Positions 45,303 to 57,626 of a stretch of DNA of 64,000 bases are shown piece by piece. How positions within the stretch are numbered: position 1 is the stretch's first letter; the number at the start of each line of letters is the position of its first letter. Below the pieces are notes generated by a model. It was not told the origin of the DNA and searched no databases. It saw only the letters and a list, made by a program, of their open reading frames with translations. Origin of the DNA: Botrytis cinerea B05.10 (Eukaryota; Ascomycota; Leotiomycetes; Helotiales; Sclerotiniaceae); assembly GCF_000143535.2 (NCBI RefSeq), contig NC_037315.1:434001-498000 (forward strand), written 5' to 3'. A program made the translations under genes and the position numbers.

Positions 45303-45968
45303 TGATACTGACAGATTTTGATCAATATCTGCATGTTTATGTAAGTAGTTTGATATCAGAAGTATTCAAGACAAAATACCATGACTGTCGTGCATTCATT
45401 CCAGTTGATCACTCTCGAGACAGAGGGGTAGTTTTGCGAAATTTCTCCAAAATTCTGCCACAATGGCGGTGAGGTGTTTGTTACTTAGCAAAAGGTATAC
45501 GAGACGAGTTTCTTTCCTCATCCATTTGTCATAGAACAAGCACAAATTCTTACCGACTGAGAATAGAAATACTATATGGATTTGATACTTGATAGTTCAA
45601 GTAATTATTGTCTGAGATCAAGACAGTGGGTTTTTGGTGAGCTCTTAAAATGAAACTTTCAACATTCATTATTGATTCACGCTTCTTGTGCTATTGGGGA
45701 TTTTTCTTAAATAAACACCCCCTATTTGCTCAATGTGCCTATCTAGTATAGGCTAGTTTCATTCTCCTTCTGATTTTTACTCCGAGAACTCGCTATCATG
45801 CTACGCCTTCTCTCCTCTTCTCTTCTTTTCTACCCACCAACAAGTAAGGTAGAACAGCTAGTGTAGAACGTTCCACAATGTACACAGTCTTCGACTGCAT
45901 ACGAAAACTCTCAGCTGCTCTCCCATCCATCTCCTCATTCCTATCTCCTCATTCCTATCTCCTCATTC
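45303..45968. other. intergenic
   Basis: Upstream region of the WDR6-type gene and 3' flank of the next. A tandem CTCATTCCTATCTC run lies at ~45930-45970. No gene. Confidence 0.5.
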
Positions 45969-46484
45969 CTATTTACTTATTCGTGCTCCGTTCTTTTGAT
46001 ATGGCCTCTCGATGATGCTTTCATAAATCCTTTTGAGTGTGTCACATGATAATTTCTCGGTACCCAAAGAGAACTCTTCAATTATCTTGTCTCGATATAC
46101 ATCTCGTTGAGATCCCTTACAATCTTTTGGGTCCGCATTTTCAAAGGCTGACATGATCTTTCTGATTTCTGGCCAGTTGGTTATCCCGGAAGCGATTGGT
46201 CGGCACGTACATCGTCGGATCGTCAATCCAATGCTGTGTTTTACTGAAGGCTCCATTTTTGTTTCGCCCAATGGTCCTCCATGTTCAGTTGCTTGATGCT
46301 TACCACCTGCGTTATCATTCATCCTTTCTTGGCTTCTATCAAGGGCCTTTTGATACAACTTGCGGGTAGAGATACGAGTGAGGACAAAAGTCGAGGCGGC
46401 AGTGGAGACTATTCCTAGTCCGGACCACAGGATGACAGCGTGTTGTCTGATTAGATTAGACATTTTGGTTTTGAGAAGAAACAC
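45969..46484 (-). CDS. small single-pass membrane protein, unknown
   Basis: Open frame of 171 codons; starting at the second Met (46463, MSNLIRQHAVILWSGLG) would give 164 aa. One hydrophobic segment near the N-terminus (HAVILWSGLGIVSTAASTFV) is followed by a charged soluble tail with a Cys pair (RRCTCRP) and helical regions (WPEIRKIMSAFENADPKDCK). No family recognised. A mitochondrial inner-membrane or ER anchor is conceivable. No introns seen. Moderate confidence because the frame has sensible codon use but no known homologue. Confidence 0.5.
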   Translation of the reverse strand: MFLLKTKMSNLIRQHAVILWSGLGIVSTAASTFVLTRISTRKLYQKALDRSQERMNDNAGGKHQATEHGGPLGETKMEPSVKHSIGLTIRRCTCRPIASGITNWPEIRKIMSAFENADPKDCKGSQRDVYRDKIIEEFSLGTEKLSCDTLKRIYESIIERPYQKNGARISK

Positions 46485-48076
46485 AGGAAATTTTCACAGC
46501 TATCTGTCATCTTAAATCTGTTTTTGCTCTTGTCCTGCAAGTTAATGAGAGGATTTGCAGAACAAGGCACATATTTCCTGAAAATTCGACCTTCGGACAG
46601 TGACTAGTACACACCGGAGACCCTACGAGTAGAAGCTTCTGTTGGAGAAGTAAGTAATAATAGATCAGTCTCTTCAAATTTTCAGATCCTCAAATTCATT
46701 GTCCAATTTTGAGTTTTCTTTCAGCAGCTCAACTTGTTTAAATCTATCTGGCAGTAATCTCTTATAACTTTGAGTCTTTATGTGCCCCCTCAAAAAGCCA
46801 TCCGCTTGTAGGCAAGTATAATGATACCTTGGGAGCTACTCAACTCTATAGTACAACAGGTATTTGATTGTCACTGATAGATTATACTCCTCTCAATTCT
46901 CGTTGATGCCAGCACTTTTGGTACCGGAAATATATATACAAGAAATAACTCTTTCAAATACAGATCCTCTCCCTGCTTTTCTTTTTGGAGAATAAAATAC
47001 CGATGATCAATCCTCACTCTTGATATACTATTCCTGTTGGTACGAGAAGGATACGGAAGACGTAGCACCCACGAATTGCGTAGGTCCTGTATGTCTAATT
47101 CTATTCTGTCTAAAGAGCTAGCTATGCACAGAGAATAGAGGGTCTTATATAGACCTATTAAAAGAGCTAGTCTCTTTCGCGTTCGCTTAGAGTTTTACTA
47201 CAATAGCCATTGATTTAAAGTTGTTCACTTCGTTCACACAATTTCGTCAACTTCATCTGTACGGCTCGCGAATGGGTTACTGCCATGACAAAAGCAAATC
47301 GTGTCAAGGAAATCGGGCAGTAGTGTCACATGGGATCAGGTGAAGACAACAGGCTGCGATCCCTCAAGGAGATATTTGGAAATAACGTATCAACATGAGT
47401 GTAGTGGATTATCATTGAGAGTATCCGACCATAACTAAAAACACTCAACAAACATCTAGTCCGCCCACTAATAACTCTTCAATAAACTCACATGCAGTTC
47501 AACCTCAGTGTCCTCATCTCCCTTTTCTCCCCTAAAATCTTTTTCCTCAAACACCCAAATCTATAGTAAAATCGAACATCATCTTAGATTTCCATTCTCA
47601 CATGCATCCAAAATCATCTTCATATAACAACACACAAGATCAAACTCATTGTTTCTAGAATATGATGGATATAATGAGAATATTATATTAAAACACCAGC
47701 CAGAAATTGAAGAGCCCAAGAAATCCGAACAATCTAACAGCAGAAAGATTAGTACCACTCCCCATGCAAATCCGAACAATCTCAAAATATGATATACATA
47801 CCACACATGCAAATATAGATATAGCAAGGAAAATACTACAAACAGAAGTAGGATTACCATTCAAACGCGAGTCATCATTATTCACATGCCCGGAAAAATA
47901 TACCGAGACGAGAAGGTCAGTCGGAGAAAAGTTTGGAAGGCAAAAGAGAAGATAGTTTATCTTCGATTACATTATACACATTACTGTTCCAGACTATTCA
48001 ATATATTCTGCGTACTCTCGATCAACAAAATATAGATGGATATTACTCCTGCGAATGCAGAGATCCACACCACCAC
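46485..48076. other. gene-poor region with possible membrane-protein remnant
   Basis: No firm gene. On the minus strand at ~47480-47990 several hydrophobic pieces can be joined by plausible splice sites: a GTATGT donor, a TACTAAT branch with CTGTTAG, and an acceptor before IWVFEEKDFRGEKGDEDTEV. No start codon is found. On the plus strand the same DNA has an 82-codon frame (47707-47955). The exact 15-bp direct repeat AAATCCGAACAATCT occurs at 47721 and 47768. Best read as a decayed or unmodelled small membrane-protein gene. Confidence 0.3.
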
Positions 48077-49203
48077 CTAAGAATCCAAGATAGTCGACCA
48101 ATCTTCACTCTTGATATATGCCTCCATCGACATCAGCGGAATCTTGACAGTAAGCTAAAATAATAATTAAAAAAAACATATCAGCACTCTATTTCCCACA
48201 GCCCAAATTCTCTTACATGAAAAAAAAAGTAACTCACCTCTTCTGGTCTCACAACATCCGGATCCCCGCCCGCATGACCAAACTCATCCGCATAATCCCA
48301 AGCCACCTGCAATTCTCTCGACAAAGGCTCTGGTACACCTTTCCAAAAAGTTTCTTCCGAGACTTGTTTAAACCCAGCTTCGACTCCGAGGGCATCTCCC
48401 CAGATCTTCGCCCATTCTTTCCAGGTCATTCTGTCCGAGACACCTAGAAGATTCTTTCCAGGCCGCATATCTATCAAGGCTTTAACAAAGATTCCAGTAT
48501 CTTTCTGCGTAACAACAAACTCCACTATACTATCCGGACTCAAAGGTCTCTCGAACAAAAAACTCCCATCATCCTGTTTCTGTGGTGCCATGAGTGGAAA
48601 CGCTTTCCAATTCGTGACATAATATCCCAATTGCAGAGTACTCATTCTCGTCGCCAAATCCGGGAATCGAGATTGGATCTGACGTATTGTTTCTGCCTTA
48701 GAATCAAAATGATATACCGTGGAATATTTACCTCTGCTCCATTTCTTTGCGTCGCTCAAAGAGGAGTATATGAAATATTCCAATGTTTTGAGAACGCTTG
48801 GGGAAGCGGCTGCTTCTGCGATGTTGATACCTTGAGAAACTTCCCGATCATATGCATGTTCGAGAACTGTGCGGCCAGGAGGCGCGCCTGCGGATATACC
48901 TGTAAAGAGATGCACGAAAAAATCGGTATTGGAGTAAATCACAGTAGCTTCTTGGAAAGCTGAAGATAGTGATTCCTTGTCATCAAAATCCGCTTCAACA
49001 ATTTCGACTCCTTTTTTTGCCAATGCTTGGGCAGTTGCACTTGCTGGATTGCGTGTTGTCCCTCGAACTCGCCATTCTGGGAAGTGGAGAAATGTCTCAG
49101 CAATTGATGATCCCTTTCTTCGGTTAGTATTCGTAAATGTAAGATCTTTGGGGATATGTACTTGGGTACCAGTAACACTAGTTATGACAATAAGTTTCGA
49201 CAT
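48077..49203 (-). CDS. NmrA-like NAD(P)-binding protein
   Basis: Three exons on the minus strand: 49162-49203, 48238-49113 and 48077-48154, giving 331 aa. Removing the stop-free 48-nt first intron joins ITSVTGTQ to GSSIAETF and restores the Rossmann GxxGxxG-type loop. Later features are WRVRGTTRNP, GVEIVEADFDDKESL, YFIYSSLSDAKKWS and LGVSDRMTWKEWAKIWGDAL. The last exon adds LTVKIPLMSMEAYIKSEDWS, the usual NmrA ending, so the frame continuing past the second donor is not the real C-terminus. NmrA-like proteins bind NAD(P) and often act as redox-sensing regulators or atypical SDR reductases; the exact role is unknown. Confidence 0.85.
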
Positions 49204-49611
49204 GCTTTAGCTAGGCAAGTTGTCTTCCGACCCTTCAATATAATGTGATGATTGTAATGAGAAAAGTATCACAAGAAATCTCATTTTGCTATCTCAGGAA
49301 TCATGTACTTTATATAAACAGCACTCTCTTTCTTTTTTGGTCATATCACAATTCCTCTGCACTGACTGATGTTTACCAGGATCGGACTTGATCATTTTCC
49401 ATACTCCAAATACTTTCCAAAATCTCAAATGAAGCTTGATATATGCGGGGAAGATTTTACGTATTGAGACGAAAGCGTTTCCCCTTGGTTCGTTTTTGGA
49501 GCATTGATCATACAGGGGTCGGTGAATTCGCAGTCATTATTTTCCCGAGATTACAAATCGACATTATTTATCAGCATGTTATCTGCATTCCTTCTTGGCT
49601 GGTTCGATCAA
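49204..49611. other. intergenic, promoter of NmrA-like gene
   Basis: No gene seen apart from unsupported short frames. Confidence 0.5.
49308..49316 (-). promoter_or_regulatory. TATA-like element of the NmrA-like gene
   Basis: On the minus strand TATATAAAG lies about 105 bp upstream of the start codon. Confidence 0.4.
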
Positions 49612-50232
49612 TCAAGATTTGAATTTAAGACTGCCCTCTTCTTGAGAACAGCTTGTAGAGGATTCGACCGTGGTGAGTGGGGTATCGATATTCTCAGGAG
49701 AGACGAATGGTCTTTGAAACTTTCCGGGGGCTGGTTTCCCTTTGCCTTTTACTCTAACTCCTGCTGTAGACTGCTCATTTTGTGTAGTAAATATACGCAC
49801 ACGATCTGAAGACTGATTTGTAGTATTAGCTGTACTTGGCCCATCTTGTGACTGTTCGATGATCTCTTGTTTCTTTGCTTTCTTCAAACGAGGTTTAGAT
49901 GCCTTTCTACGTCGTTTAAGTGGTGGAATTACAATATCTGCTACACTTCGACCATCACTGCTCTCCGCTCCATCCCTAGGACGGTCAGATGAGTTGCCAA
50001 TGATGTCAGCCAAACCCGGGCTACCTCGATTACGATTTTGTGTGCGGCGATCTTCCTCATGAACTAGTCCACGTCGACCATCTGAGCGATATTCTTTTAG
50101 AGGACTCATCTGAATTCCTCCATTCAACTGTCTTGATCTCCGTAATCGGTGTCATACGAAAACCCCAATCACGCCTCCAATGACCGTAACGACAATGATT
50201 ATCACACCGATTATCAAACTTTCATTGCCCAT
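49612..50232 (-). CDS. small single-pass membrane protein with basic tail
   Basis: Exons on the minus strand 50158-50232 and 49612-50109, giving 190 aa. The first exon encodes MGNESLIIGV and a strong hydrophobic segment (IIIVVTVIGGVIGVF). A 48-nt intron then joins it to MSPLKEYRSDGRRG and a hydrophilic tail. The tail has a lysine/arginine cluster (PPLKRRRKASKPRLKKAKKQ) and a second basic patch (VRVKGKGKPAPGKFQRPF). The topology suggests a short outside part, one membrane span and a cytosolic disordered tail. No family recognised. The intron is inferred from splice consensus and the open frame. Confidence 0.55.
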
Positions 50233-51929
50233 ACCGCCTACAATTGAAGACCCATTCAAAATCTTCTGGCTTCAAATTTATATCTAAAAGTTGATCGAAA
50301 AATTGGAATCACAAAAATAATTATTCTCAATAGAAACAGGTTTCTAGAAGCCGCAATGGAACAATGTCAACTTCACCCTTTGTTCTATCGAAGATTTTGT
50401 TCCATGGCAAAATCCGACCTTGTCTATAATATCCAAAAGATGCACTCGTTTTTGACCTCAGACTGGTTGAGGTATAAGCCGGAATATGTAAGGAAGAACC
50501 CAGATCCAAATTTGGAAACAAAGAACTTTGTCGTTTCAAAATAGGTCTCGTGCCTTTCAATGATTAGTGATTCCTCGGAAGCCAATTAGATCTCGAATCA
50601 ACCAATGTTTGCAAGTGATCTGGTGCAAAATCGCTCCATGGTCATAATATGAGATTTATCAATCTTCTTTGTTTCTACTCCGATCAAACTCGCAACTTGA
50701 GATGATTAGCCGCACCCGAAATATTTCTCTGCGTGCTTCCGCGTTCGAGAAAGAATATCCCATGTTTGCTTAAAGCGGTAGACTGCATATCAACCTCCGA
50801 AAGCAGCACAAAGCATGCAAGACCCGTGCGTAATCGCGTTGCCATGTGCGCGAGATGTGCTATTGGGCCCAGAATATGTCGAAGTAGAATCACCATCTTC
50901 ATATGGGACACAAGAATCTTGGTGGATGTTGTCGAGGTGATGATGTGGTACAGTATGGCATTGAAACAATCCTCGCCGATTATTTTCGGCGTGGCTTCCT
51001 TAATGGCCTCCCCCGAAAGCAATACAATGTTACATCCGTTGTCACTGTTTGAAGATTCAATGCAAGTAGTAGTGACATCAAACCCCGAGCATCAATATCA
51101 GATTGCAATATCAGATGGCTTTAATGCTGCTTAGCATTGAGAGGTCCGAGATAATAGAGCTCGTTCTTTGAGAGGACTGCCATACTATCTGCCCACACAT
51201 GAACCGCAATGTAACGATACGGAACATTTGATTTAAGCAAGATGGATAAATGCAAGTATCCGCCTGGTACCAGCTGTTGCTGTTGCTTTGAGGTTGTTAC
51301 TTTGTAAACAGAATCATGAATGCATCTCCAACAACTCATTGGATGCCCAAGGACTCATTGACAACGGATGTAGACTATGGTGATTGATAACGGTCTCCTC
51401 ACTTGAGGGCCTCATAACTGGAAGGCCTCGTAGCTTCACGGCCATGGTTGGTTACAGTTGTCGATGTTGGAGGTTGAAGGTTGAAGATTGGATGCAAAAA
51501 TGGATACGGAGGATTTGAAGACGGAATGGGCCCACGTCGGTAGCACCACGTTAGTGACGCAGCCGTGTCAAATAGGCTTTATTGGTGAGGCTGAGGTCAA
51601 GAATGTGGGGAAAGGGAAACGCCTGGACAACAATGGCAGGCGCTGGAATGATCGTCCCTGGTGCCCCCGATAGCCCGAGATAACCTAACAGGAATATGTC
51701 ATGGCGACCACACGAAGGATAAAAAGTTGAACGTATTGGGATTTGGAGATGGAATATTGAATGAACATTGTGCATCTTCACATTGCTGCAAGTACAATTC
51801 CTGTATTCACGCCGGACTTCTCTTATAAAGTACCATTCAAACAATAAACAATGTGACATAAAAAGGTCGAGAAGGTCTTGTTTCATCACATCAATCAGTT
51901 GCTCATCTCACAAATTCCGACTCTCTACC
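50233..51929. other. intergenic (1.7 kb)
   Basis: Overlapping plus and minus frames near 50684-51134 lack family or splice support. The region before 51930 includes the promoter of the Iks1-type kinase. Confidence 0.45.
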
Positions 51930-54147
51930 ATGTCCCTAGTCCCATACTCATCTAGAGACAGTCGAGAGATTGTACTGTATGTGATCCCTCATTTTGCTGC
52001 AGAGAGCATTGAAGAAACTAGAAGCTGGAAGCTAGCTAGCACATACATGCTAATACTGAGTCTCATAGTCGCCATGATGATGCGATCGTCGTAAGGGATC
52101 CCAATACTCAACAATTGGTTCTGCGAAGTGCCCCTCCTGGTCTCGTCTTAAATGATTGTCCGACGTGCCATCGTCCATTGCGCACACCCTCTCCCGAACG
52201 ACAGCAGCCTACTCCTTCCGCTCGTGCAAATGCCTTCATAGCTCCAGAATACTTTCGCATGCTTCATGCGGCAAATAGTGGCCCGAATGAGCAACCACCC
52301 TCCAGTCCGATTCGCAGACTCGTACAACCTGCCTCTCCGTCTGCGAACTATGTAGATGATGCAGAAGACCATGTGGAATTTGTGGCAAGCACTCCAGTGG
52401 TGGAAACAGGACATACCATAAAGAAGGAAGCTTTCAGCCCAAACTACTTCAAGAGATTCTTCATTGAGGAAAAGGAATTAGGCCGCGGGGGAAAGGGGGT
52501 AGTTCTCTTAGTCCGCCATGAGCTCGACGGGGTGTCTCTAGGTATGAAAAATCCAAGAATGCCAAATGAAGTGCTGACGGGTTGTAGGTCAATTTGCGTG
52601 CAAGAGAGTGCCAGTTGGTGATGATCATGCATGGTTAGAGAAAGGTATTACTATTCTCTTTGCCCGAAGCTTCTGTACTAACTTCCACAGTTCTCATTGA
52701 GGTTCAACTCTTACAGGGGCTTTCTCACCCAAACCTCGTATCCTACCGACATGTCTGGCTGGAAGACGTCCAATTGAACCGGTTCAGTCCCTCGGTACCT
52801 TGCGCCTACATTCTTCAGCAGTATTGCAACTCTGGAGACCTACTACGTTATATTGCTGGACCTACACCGAACATGCAATCCACGAATGAACAATTGAAGG
52901 AGCAAATGCGGAGAAGATCAAGAGGGGGCGCCGAACGACCAGATCTGAGGTCATCGCAGCGGAAATTGCAGTTTGAGGAAATTTATTCGTTCTTCAAGGA
53001 TATCACTTCAGGTCTTGCACATCTACACGCTTCGAACTACATTCATCGAGACTTGAAACCAAGCAACTGCTTGCTACATCAAGATGGAAGTGACATGAGA
53101 TGCCTCATAAGCGACTTTGGAGAGGTGCAAGCGGAAAACGTTGTGAGGAAATCGACTGGATCTACAGGCACAATATCATATTGTGCTCCTGAAGTTTTGA
53201 AGCAAGATCAGTTTGGTCGCTATGGAAATTTCACAACAAAATCTGACATTTTCAGCTTGGGAATGATATTGTATTTCATGTGTTTCCGACGACTTCCTTA
53301 CAAGAGTGCAGACAGCTTCGAGGAAGACTTTGAAGATATGGATCTACTTAGGGCTGAAATTAGTACATGGTCTGGATTTCAAGACGAACGACGAGAGCGA
53401 CCAGAATTACCAAATCAGCTCTATAACTTTCTTAAGAGATTACTTGCTGTCAACCCTAACGATCGACCTAGTGCCAATGAGATCTTAGAAGCAATCAGAA
53501 CAGAAAGAGGTTTGCAGAATCCAACTCGAGTACGGCATGGTAGTTCATCAGGAATTCGTGGAAGAATTCAAGCAATTGACTCGCCCATGCCACCCGCGAC
53601 ACCGGTCAGCGAACGGGAACCGAAGCGAGTGCGCTCAAGAGCATATATCGAAGATGCTTCATCCGAAACCTCATCTCGTTCATCCTCACCCACAACCACC
53701 TCCCAGCTCGCTATGGAAATCAGTCGAAACCGCACTGCTGTTCCTGTTACAAAACCTCACATTACCACTCCACTATTAATGCCACCACCCACCACTCTTG
53801 CATCCTCCTTCAGGCATCGCATATCTCTTTACCGTCACTATAGCGAAACGTGGGCTCATCACAACAATCAATCTCTTACTTTATTAGCTAGAGTGTCAAT
53901 TTTTCTTTTCAAAGTTTTCATGATAACAAAACCATGTCTTTCTTCTCTCGCTAGACGATGGATCTGGTATCCTCTCGTCGTAATAGCCGCTGTAGAACTG
54001 GGACTTGGAACAAGATTAAGTTGGGGCATATCTGGCGGTCTTTTGGTATTTCATTTCATGGTGGTAGAATTTTTTGATTGGTTTGGACCTGGCATGTGCA
54101 ATGGAAGACTTGGAGTGCATGAACATTGGCATCAGACCGGTTTCTGA
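51930..54147 (+). CDS. Iks1-type serine/threonine protein kinase, membrane-anchored
   Basis: Four exons: 51930-51976, 52069-52541, 52588-52644 and 52691-54147, giving 677 aa (yeast Iks1 is about 670). The splice at 51976 joins SREIVL to RHDDAIVVRDPNTQQLVLRS, the characteristic Iks1 N-terminus with the Cys pair NDCPTCHRPLR. Kinase features: Gly loop KELGRGGKGVVLL, catalytic Lys in FACKRVPVG, HRDLKPSN (~311), SDFGE in place of the usual DFG-followed-by-other, and GTISYCAPE. The C-terminus has hydrophobic segments (WYPLVVIAAVELGLG; GGLLVFHFMVVEFFDWFG). Poorly studied kinase linked to stress/drug sensitivity in yeast. All catalytic residues are present. Confidence 0.9.
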
Positions 54148-57100
54148 AGGTGCATTATCTCCCTATGGAAAGGGTAATTTATAGGCGAGCAGGACATCTT
54201 TTTGCATTTTATGGTGTAGGATTTGACGCGCCTGCGAGGCAAGGCGTTTGCATTTAAAAATCGAACAAAACAATCGATGTGTATGAGATATGAGAAAATG
54301 AAAATAATGATACAGTATAACATGACGGCTTTTGCTGGCTAACGCGTGACATAAGTTTACACGATATCCACTAGGATACACAGTAATTTATTCTTGATTT
54401 GCAAGTGCACATTATAAAAATGATATACCTCCATAGTAAGTGGTCATTCTCAACTATTTACTTCACTCTTCCGCATTTCTTTGTGATAATAAGTTTTTAG
54501 GTGGTTAGAGTTGATCATCATCCCAACTGTAAAATTACCTACACGTCCGAAAATGCTTTCCAGGGCGAATCAGACATGACTATGTAAGCGAGCATATTCT
54601 CATTTGATTTTTTATCTCGGAGTCTTTGTAGTACTACTAGCTATTCTGCCTGTTTGGAGAGTTATGTCTGGTCTTAAGAGATGAATGAGTAGTTTTTTAT
54701 TTTTCATCTGTTCGATGTGTGTTATGAAATTGTATGGGGGTTTATTTTATCTTGTGGGTTTGATTTGATGATTTTGGGTAGGGGGGGAGGGGTTTGTTTT
54801 TTCGGGAATCGAGAGATCTGTGGTTTAATTTGTTATGGTGTTTTTGTGGATGTGTTTGGATTTCTGCTTGGTTTGGGTTGATGGCTTATTATTGTATGCT
54901 TTGCAAAAGAAAGGGGTTGTTTTGATTGTAGCATCTCGGATGGTGGGAGTTTCCTTACATGTATTTTGATTCGTTGTTGAAATGGGTTGGTTCCTGGCGC
55001 TTTGCTTTGCTTTGCTGCTTTTTTTTCTTGTCGAATATTTCCTATTCGTCATTGTGTTCGTATAATGCTCGAGGAATCGGTATTAGGTGGGAAATTGAAT
55101 GGGTTACAAGAATACCTCAGTGGCAGGACAATGTTGGGACAATATGACAATGTTGTCACAGTGTCGAAATAGTTCCAAATATTGCGTATACATACAATGA
55201 ACCTGCCTTGTTTGTTTGTTTGTTTTTTTTCCTTTTCTTCTATTCTCCAGTACTTGAATATTCTCTGAGATCTAATACACTACATCACTCTAGGAATTCT
55301 AAAAGACAAAACCTAAAACTCAGGAGATAACATAAAGCAGGTAGTTTCATTATAGATCAAGATCATAATTAAGACAATCAAGATCAATATAATACAGGCA
55401 TCATGCAAATGTTCATAATGATATTTCTCGACGGCATCGATATCGGCACCTTCACTGGGCTTTTATTTTGCTCCTGTCAGTTTCTCCAGAATCTTTTCTT
55501 CATGATTATTCGCACTGGCAGAATCGACACGCGAGCCCTTGTGACTCCACTCATCAGCGATTGGGTCACTGGCTTCGTCACTGGCTTCGGTTCTTTGTAT
55601 CTGATCTTTTTCGGTGTATTTTTCCTCAGATTCATCATATGGGTTTTCCTTTCGATCGTTGTCTATGCGCAGGTCTGGGGTGACGAGTTGGATATGGTGG
55701 CATGGCATTTGGGGAGATGGATGGGACAGCCCAGCGTGAGATTTCAGAGGTTGTAGAGGTTTTCTGCTTCTTCTGTTTTTTTGATCGGGGGCGTTGGTAG
55801 TCGTACGGAAATAATACAAATTGTTTTTTTTTTTCTTACAAAGAATTAAAAATTAAACTTGCAGGTGTTGTGATGGTGGGAATAGAATCTGAATTTCGAA
55901 AATACAAGTGTGAATTACTGAAGTTGATTATTCGAATGATCTGACTTGACTTGAATGACTTAAGTCTTTAATGTAGATTTAAAATAACGATAATTGGTCG
56001 TGAGAAAATCTTCATCGTGGCAACATTCTTTGTCTTTCTTGGTCTTTGCTAGTCTGTTGATCGATCATATTATGTTTTGGTACGCGTCACATTTCCGCAC
56101 GCTGAGCTCGTAGCGTCAGTCAAAAGATCCGTAAATTCCTGCAGTGTCGTTTGTATTATATTATACCCCGAAGTTGGGAGGTGGAATTTAGCACAGAGGA
56201 TACGAAACAAATATCTGTTCGTTATCTAAACTGTGTCACAATGGTAGTAACTTACTTCAGTCTCATATTAAATGACCTTATCAAAAAGTAAGTTGAATTC
56301 AACGATCACTATCTACCAATTTGAACAATGAATGCTATGGTCATTAAGAATTATTCAATAATCGAGACAATGTATACAAGCGCTCAATAAAGACACAAAG
56401 AAAGATTAAGCGAGCCTTAGCAGCCTTCTTTATTCATCGATTGAAAAGTTTCTGAACAGCCCCTTAATAGATATAATCCAAGTCCTCTCCATAAGCGAAT
56501 AGTTTCCTATGTTTCCTCTCTACAAATATCTAAACACTCTAAAATATAACCCCACCAATCAAAATACCAAAAGCCCCTCATGGAAATGGAGTTCAGCGAT
56601 CAACTCCTTCTCTACGCATCACTTATTTTTTTCTTCTAAATTATCAGAGTTCCTATGTTCGTTGATTCGGTCGTTGTTTTTACTCTCCGCATTTATTGTC
56701 TCTGGAATAGTGGCTTGCCGAATACTACGATTTTTAATGCGGAAATCACTTGACAACCGCTGGAGCAGGGTGGTGATCGGATTTTTTATGGTATGGTGAG
56801 TTTTGAATACTTGACGGAGAGATGATGTTATGGATGTGAGGATCCATGCTGACTGGAGTGCGGGGGAAGGGGAACTTTGCTTTGGATTCTTGGGGGTGGA
56901 AATTATAGATATCATCGTAATGGTTTTATGATTTTTGAATTGCTAGGTGATAATAGTGACTGTGAATTGATACAGAATATTCTAAAAGAGCGAGGAATAT
57001 ACTCCGAATAGATCAAAACACGTCTATGAGACTCGAGGACAAGAAGCCATGCAACCCTTCAGCGGTGTGAATTTCCGGGAAATTCAAAAGTGGTAGGTAT

Positions 57101-57626
57101 TGTAGAATTCTTAGCAAATAGTAGGAAGCTTCAGACCAAGATCAAGAATTCGATGAAAAGTGTTCGCTAAGATATTGCTGAATTACTGTTGCAATGAAGT
57201 TGCGAAGCAGTAGCACTTGTGTTGTCAAGAGAAAATAAAAAGGAATGATAGATATTTTCGAAAATGACAAGTTTGATTTAATTTAATCGACGAAACTCCC
57301 TTGAAGTTTATGTGCGCCACACTTGATCAGCACTAGGCTGAATACAGTTAGTATTGCTTTTTGTCTTTCGTTTACCCCGCACCAGTTATTTATATTCTTT
57401 CTTACGAAGTACAATCACTTGCAAAATCGGCTTCGCGTCTTTTTCGCTTGAAAGTAATGTGAGCACAGTTATTTGCGCGGCTGTAGTTGCTAATATTGCT
57501 GTAATTCTTGAAGTGTCGCTAGGATGTATCGCGCATCTCGCCTGTTCAATTCAGCCCATCAACCTTGCTGTATCTAACACCCTTTCACTTGCTCCCACTC
57601 GGCGAAAATTAAGTTAGGTGCCCACG
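54148..57626. other. gene-poor boundary region (3.5 kb)
   Basis: AT-rich, with T- and G-rich low-complexity tracts around 54,700-55,050. One small hydrophilic minus-strand frame is listed separately. A minus-strand frame at 56619-56915 has a charged end (SDNLEEKNK) that weakly echoes it. The frame 57354-57617 is in phase with the next gene but stopped by TAG; no start is claimed there. Confidence 0.45.
55463..55708 (-). CDS. small hydrophilic protein (81 aa), uncertain
   Basis: The frame starts MPCHHIQLVTPDLRIDNDRK and is then highly charged (ENPYDESEEKYTEKDQIQRT; SHKGSRVDSASANNHEEKIL), ending LTGAK. The composition looks more like a disordered stress-type protein than chance, and the opposite frame is hydrophobic as expected for a shadow. 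No homologue recognised; it could be the last exon of a larger gene. Confidence 0.35.
   Translation of the reverse strand: MPCHHIQLVTPDLRIDNDRKENPYDESEEKYTEKDQIQRTEASDEASDPIADEWSHKGSRVDSASANNHEEKILEKLTGAK

Noticed and set aside
50684..51134. Overlapping plus and minus frames of 112-133 codons
   Set aside because: Neither strand shows a recognisable fold or introns; probably chance frames.
54825..55052. Lys/Thr-rich 75-codon minus frame
   Set aside because: Arises from a T/G-rich low-complexity tract; no family features.
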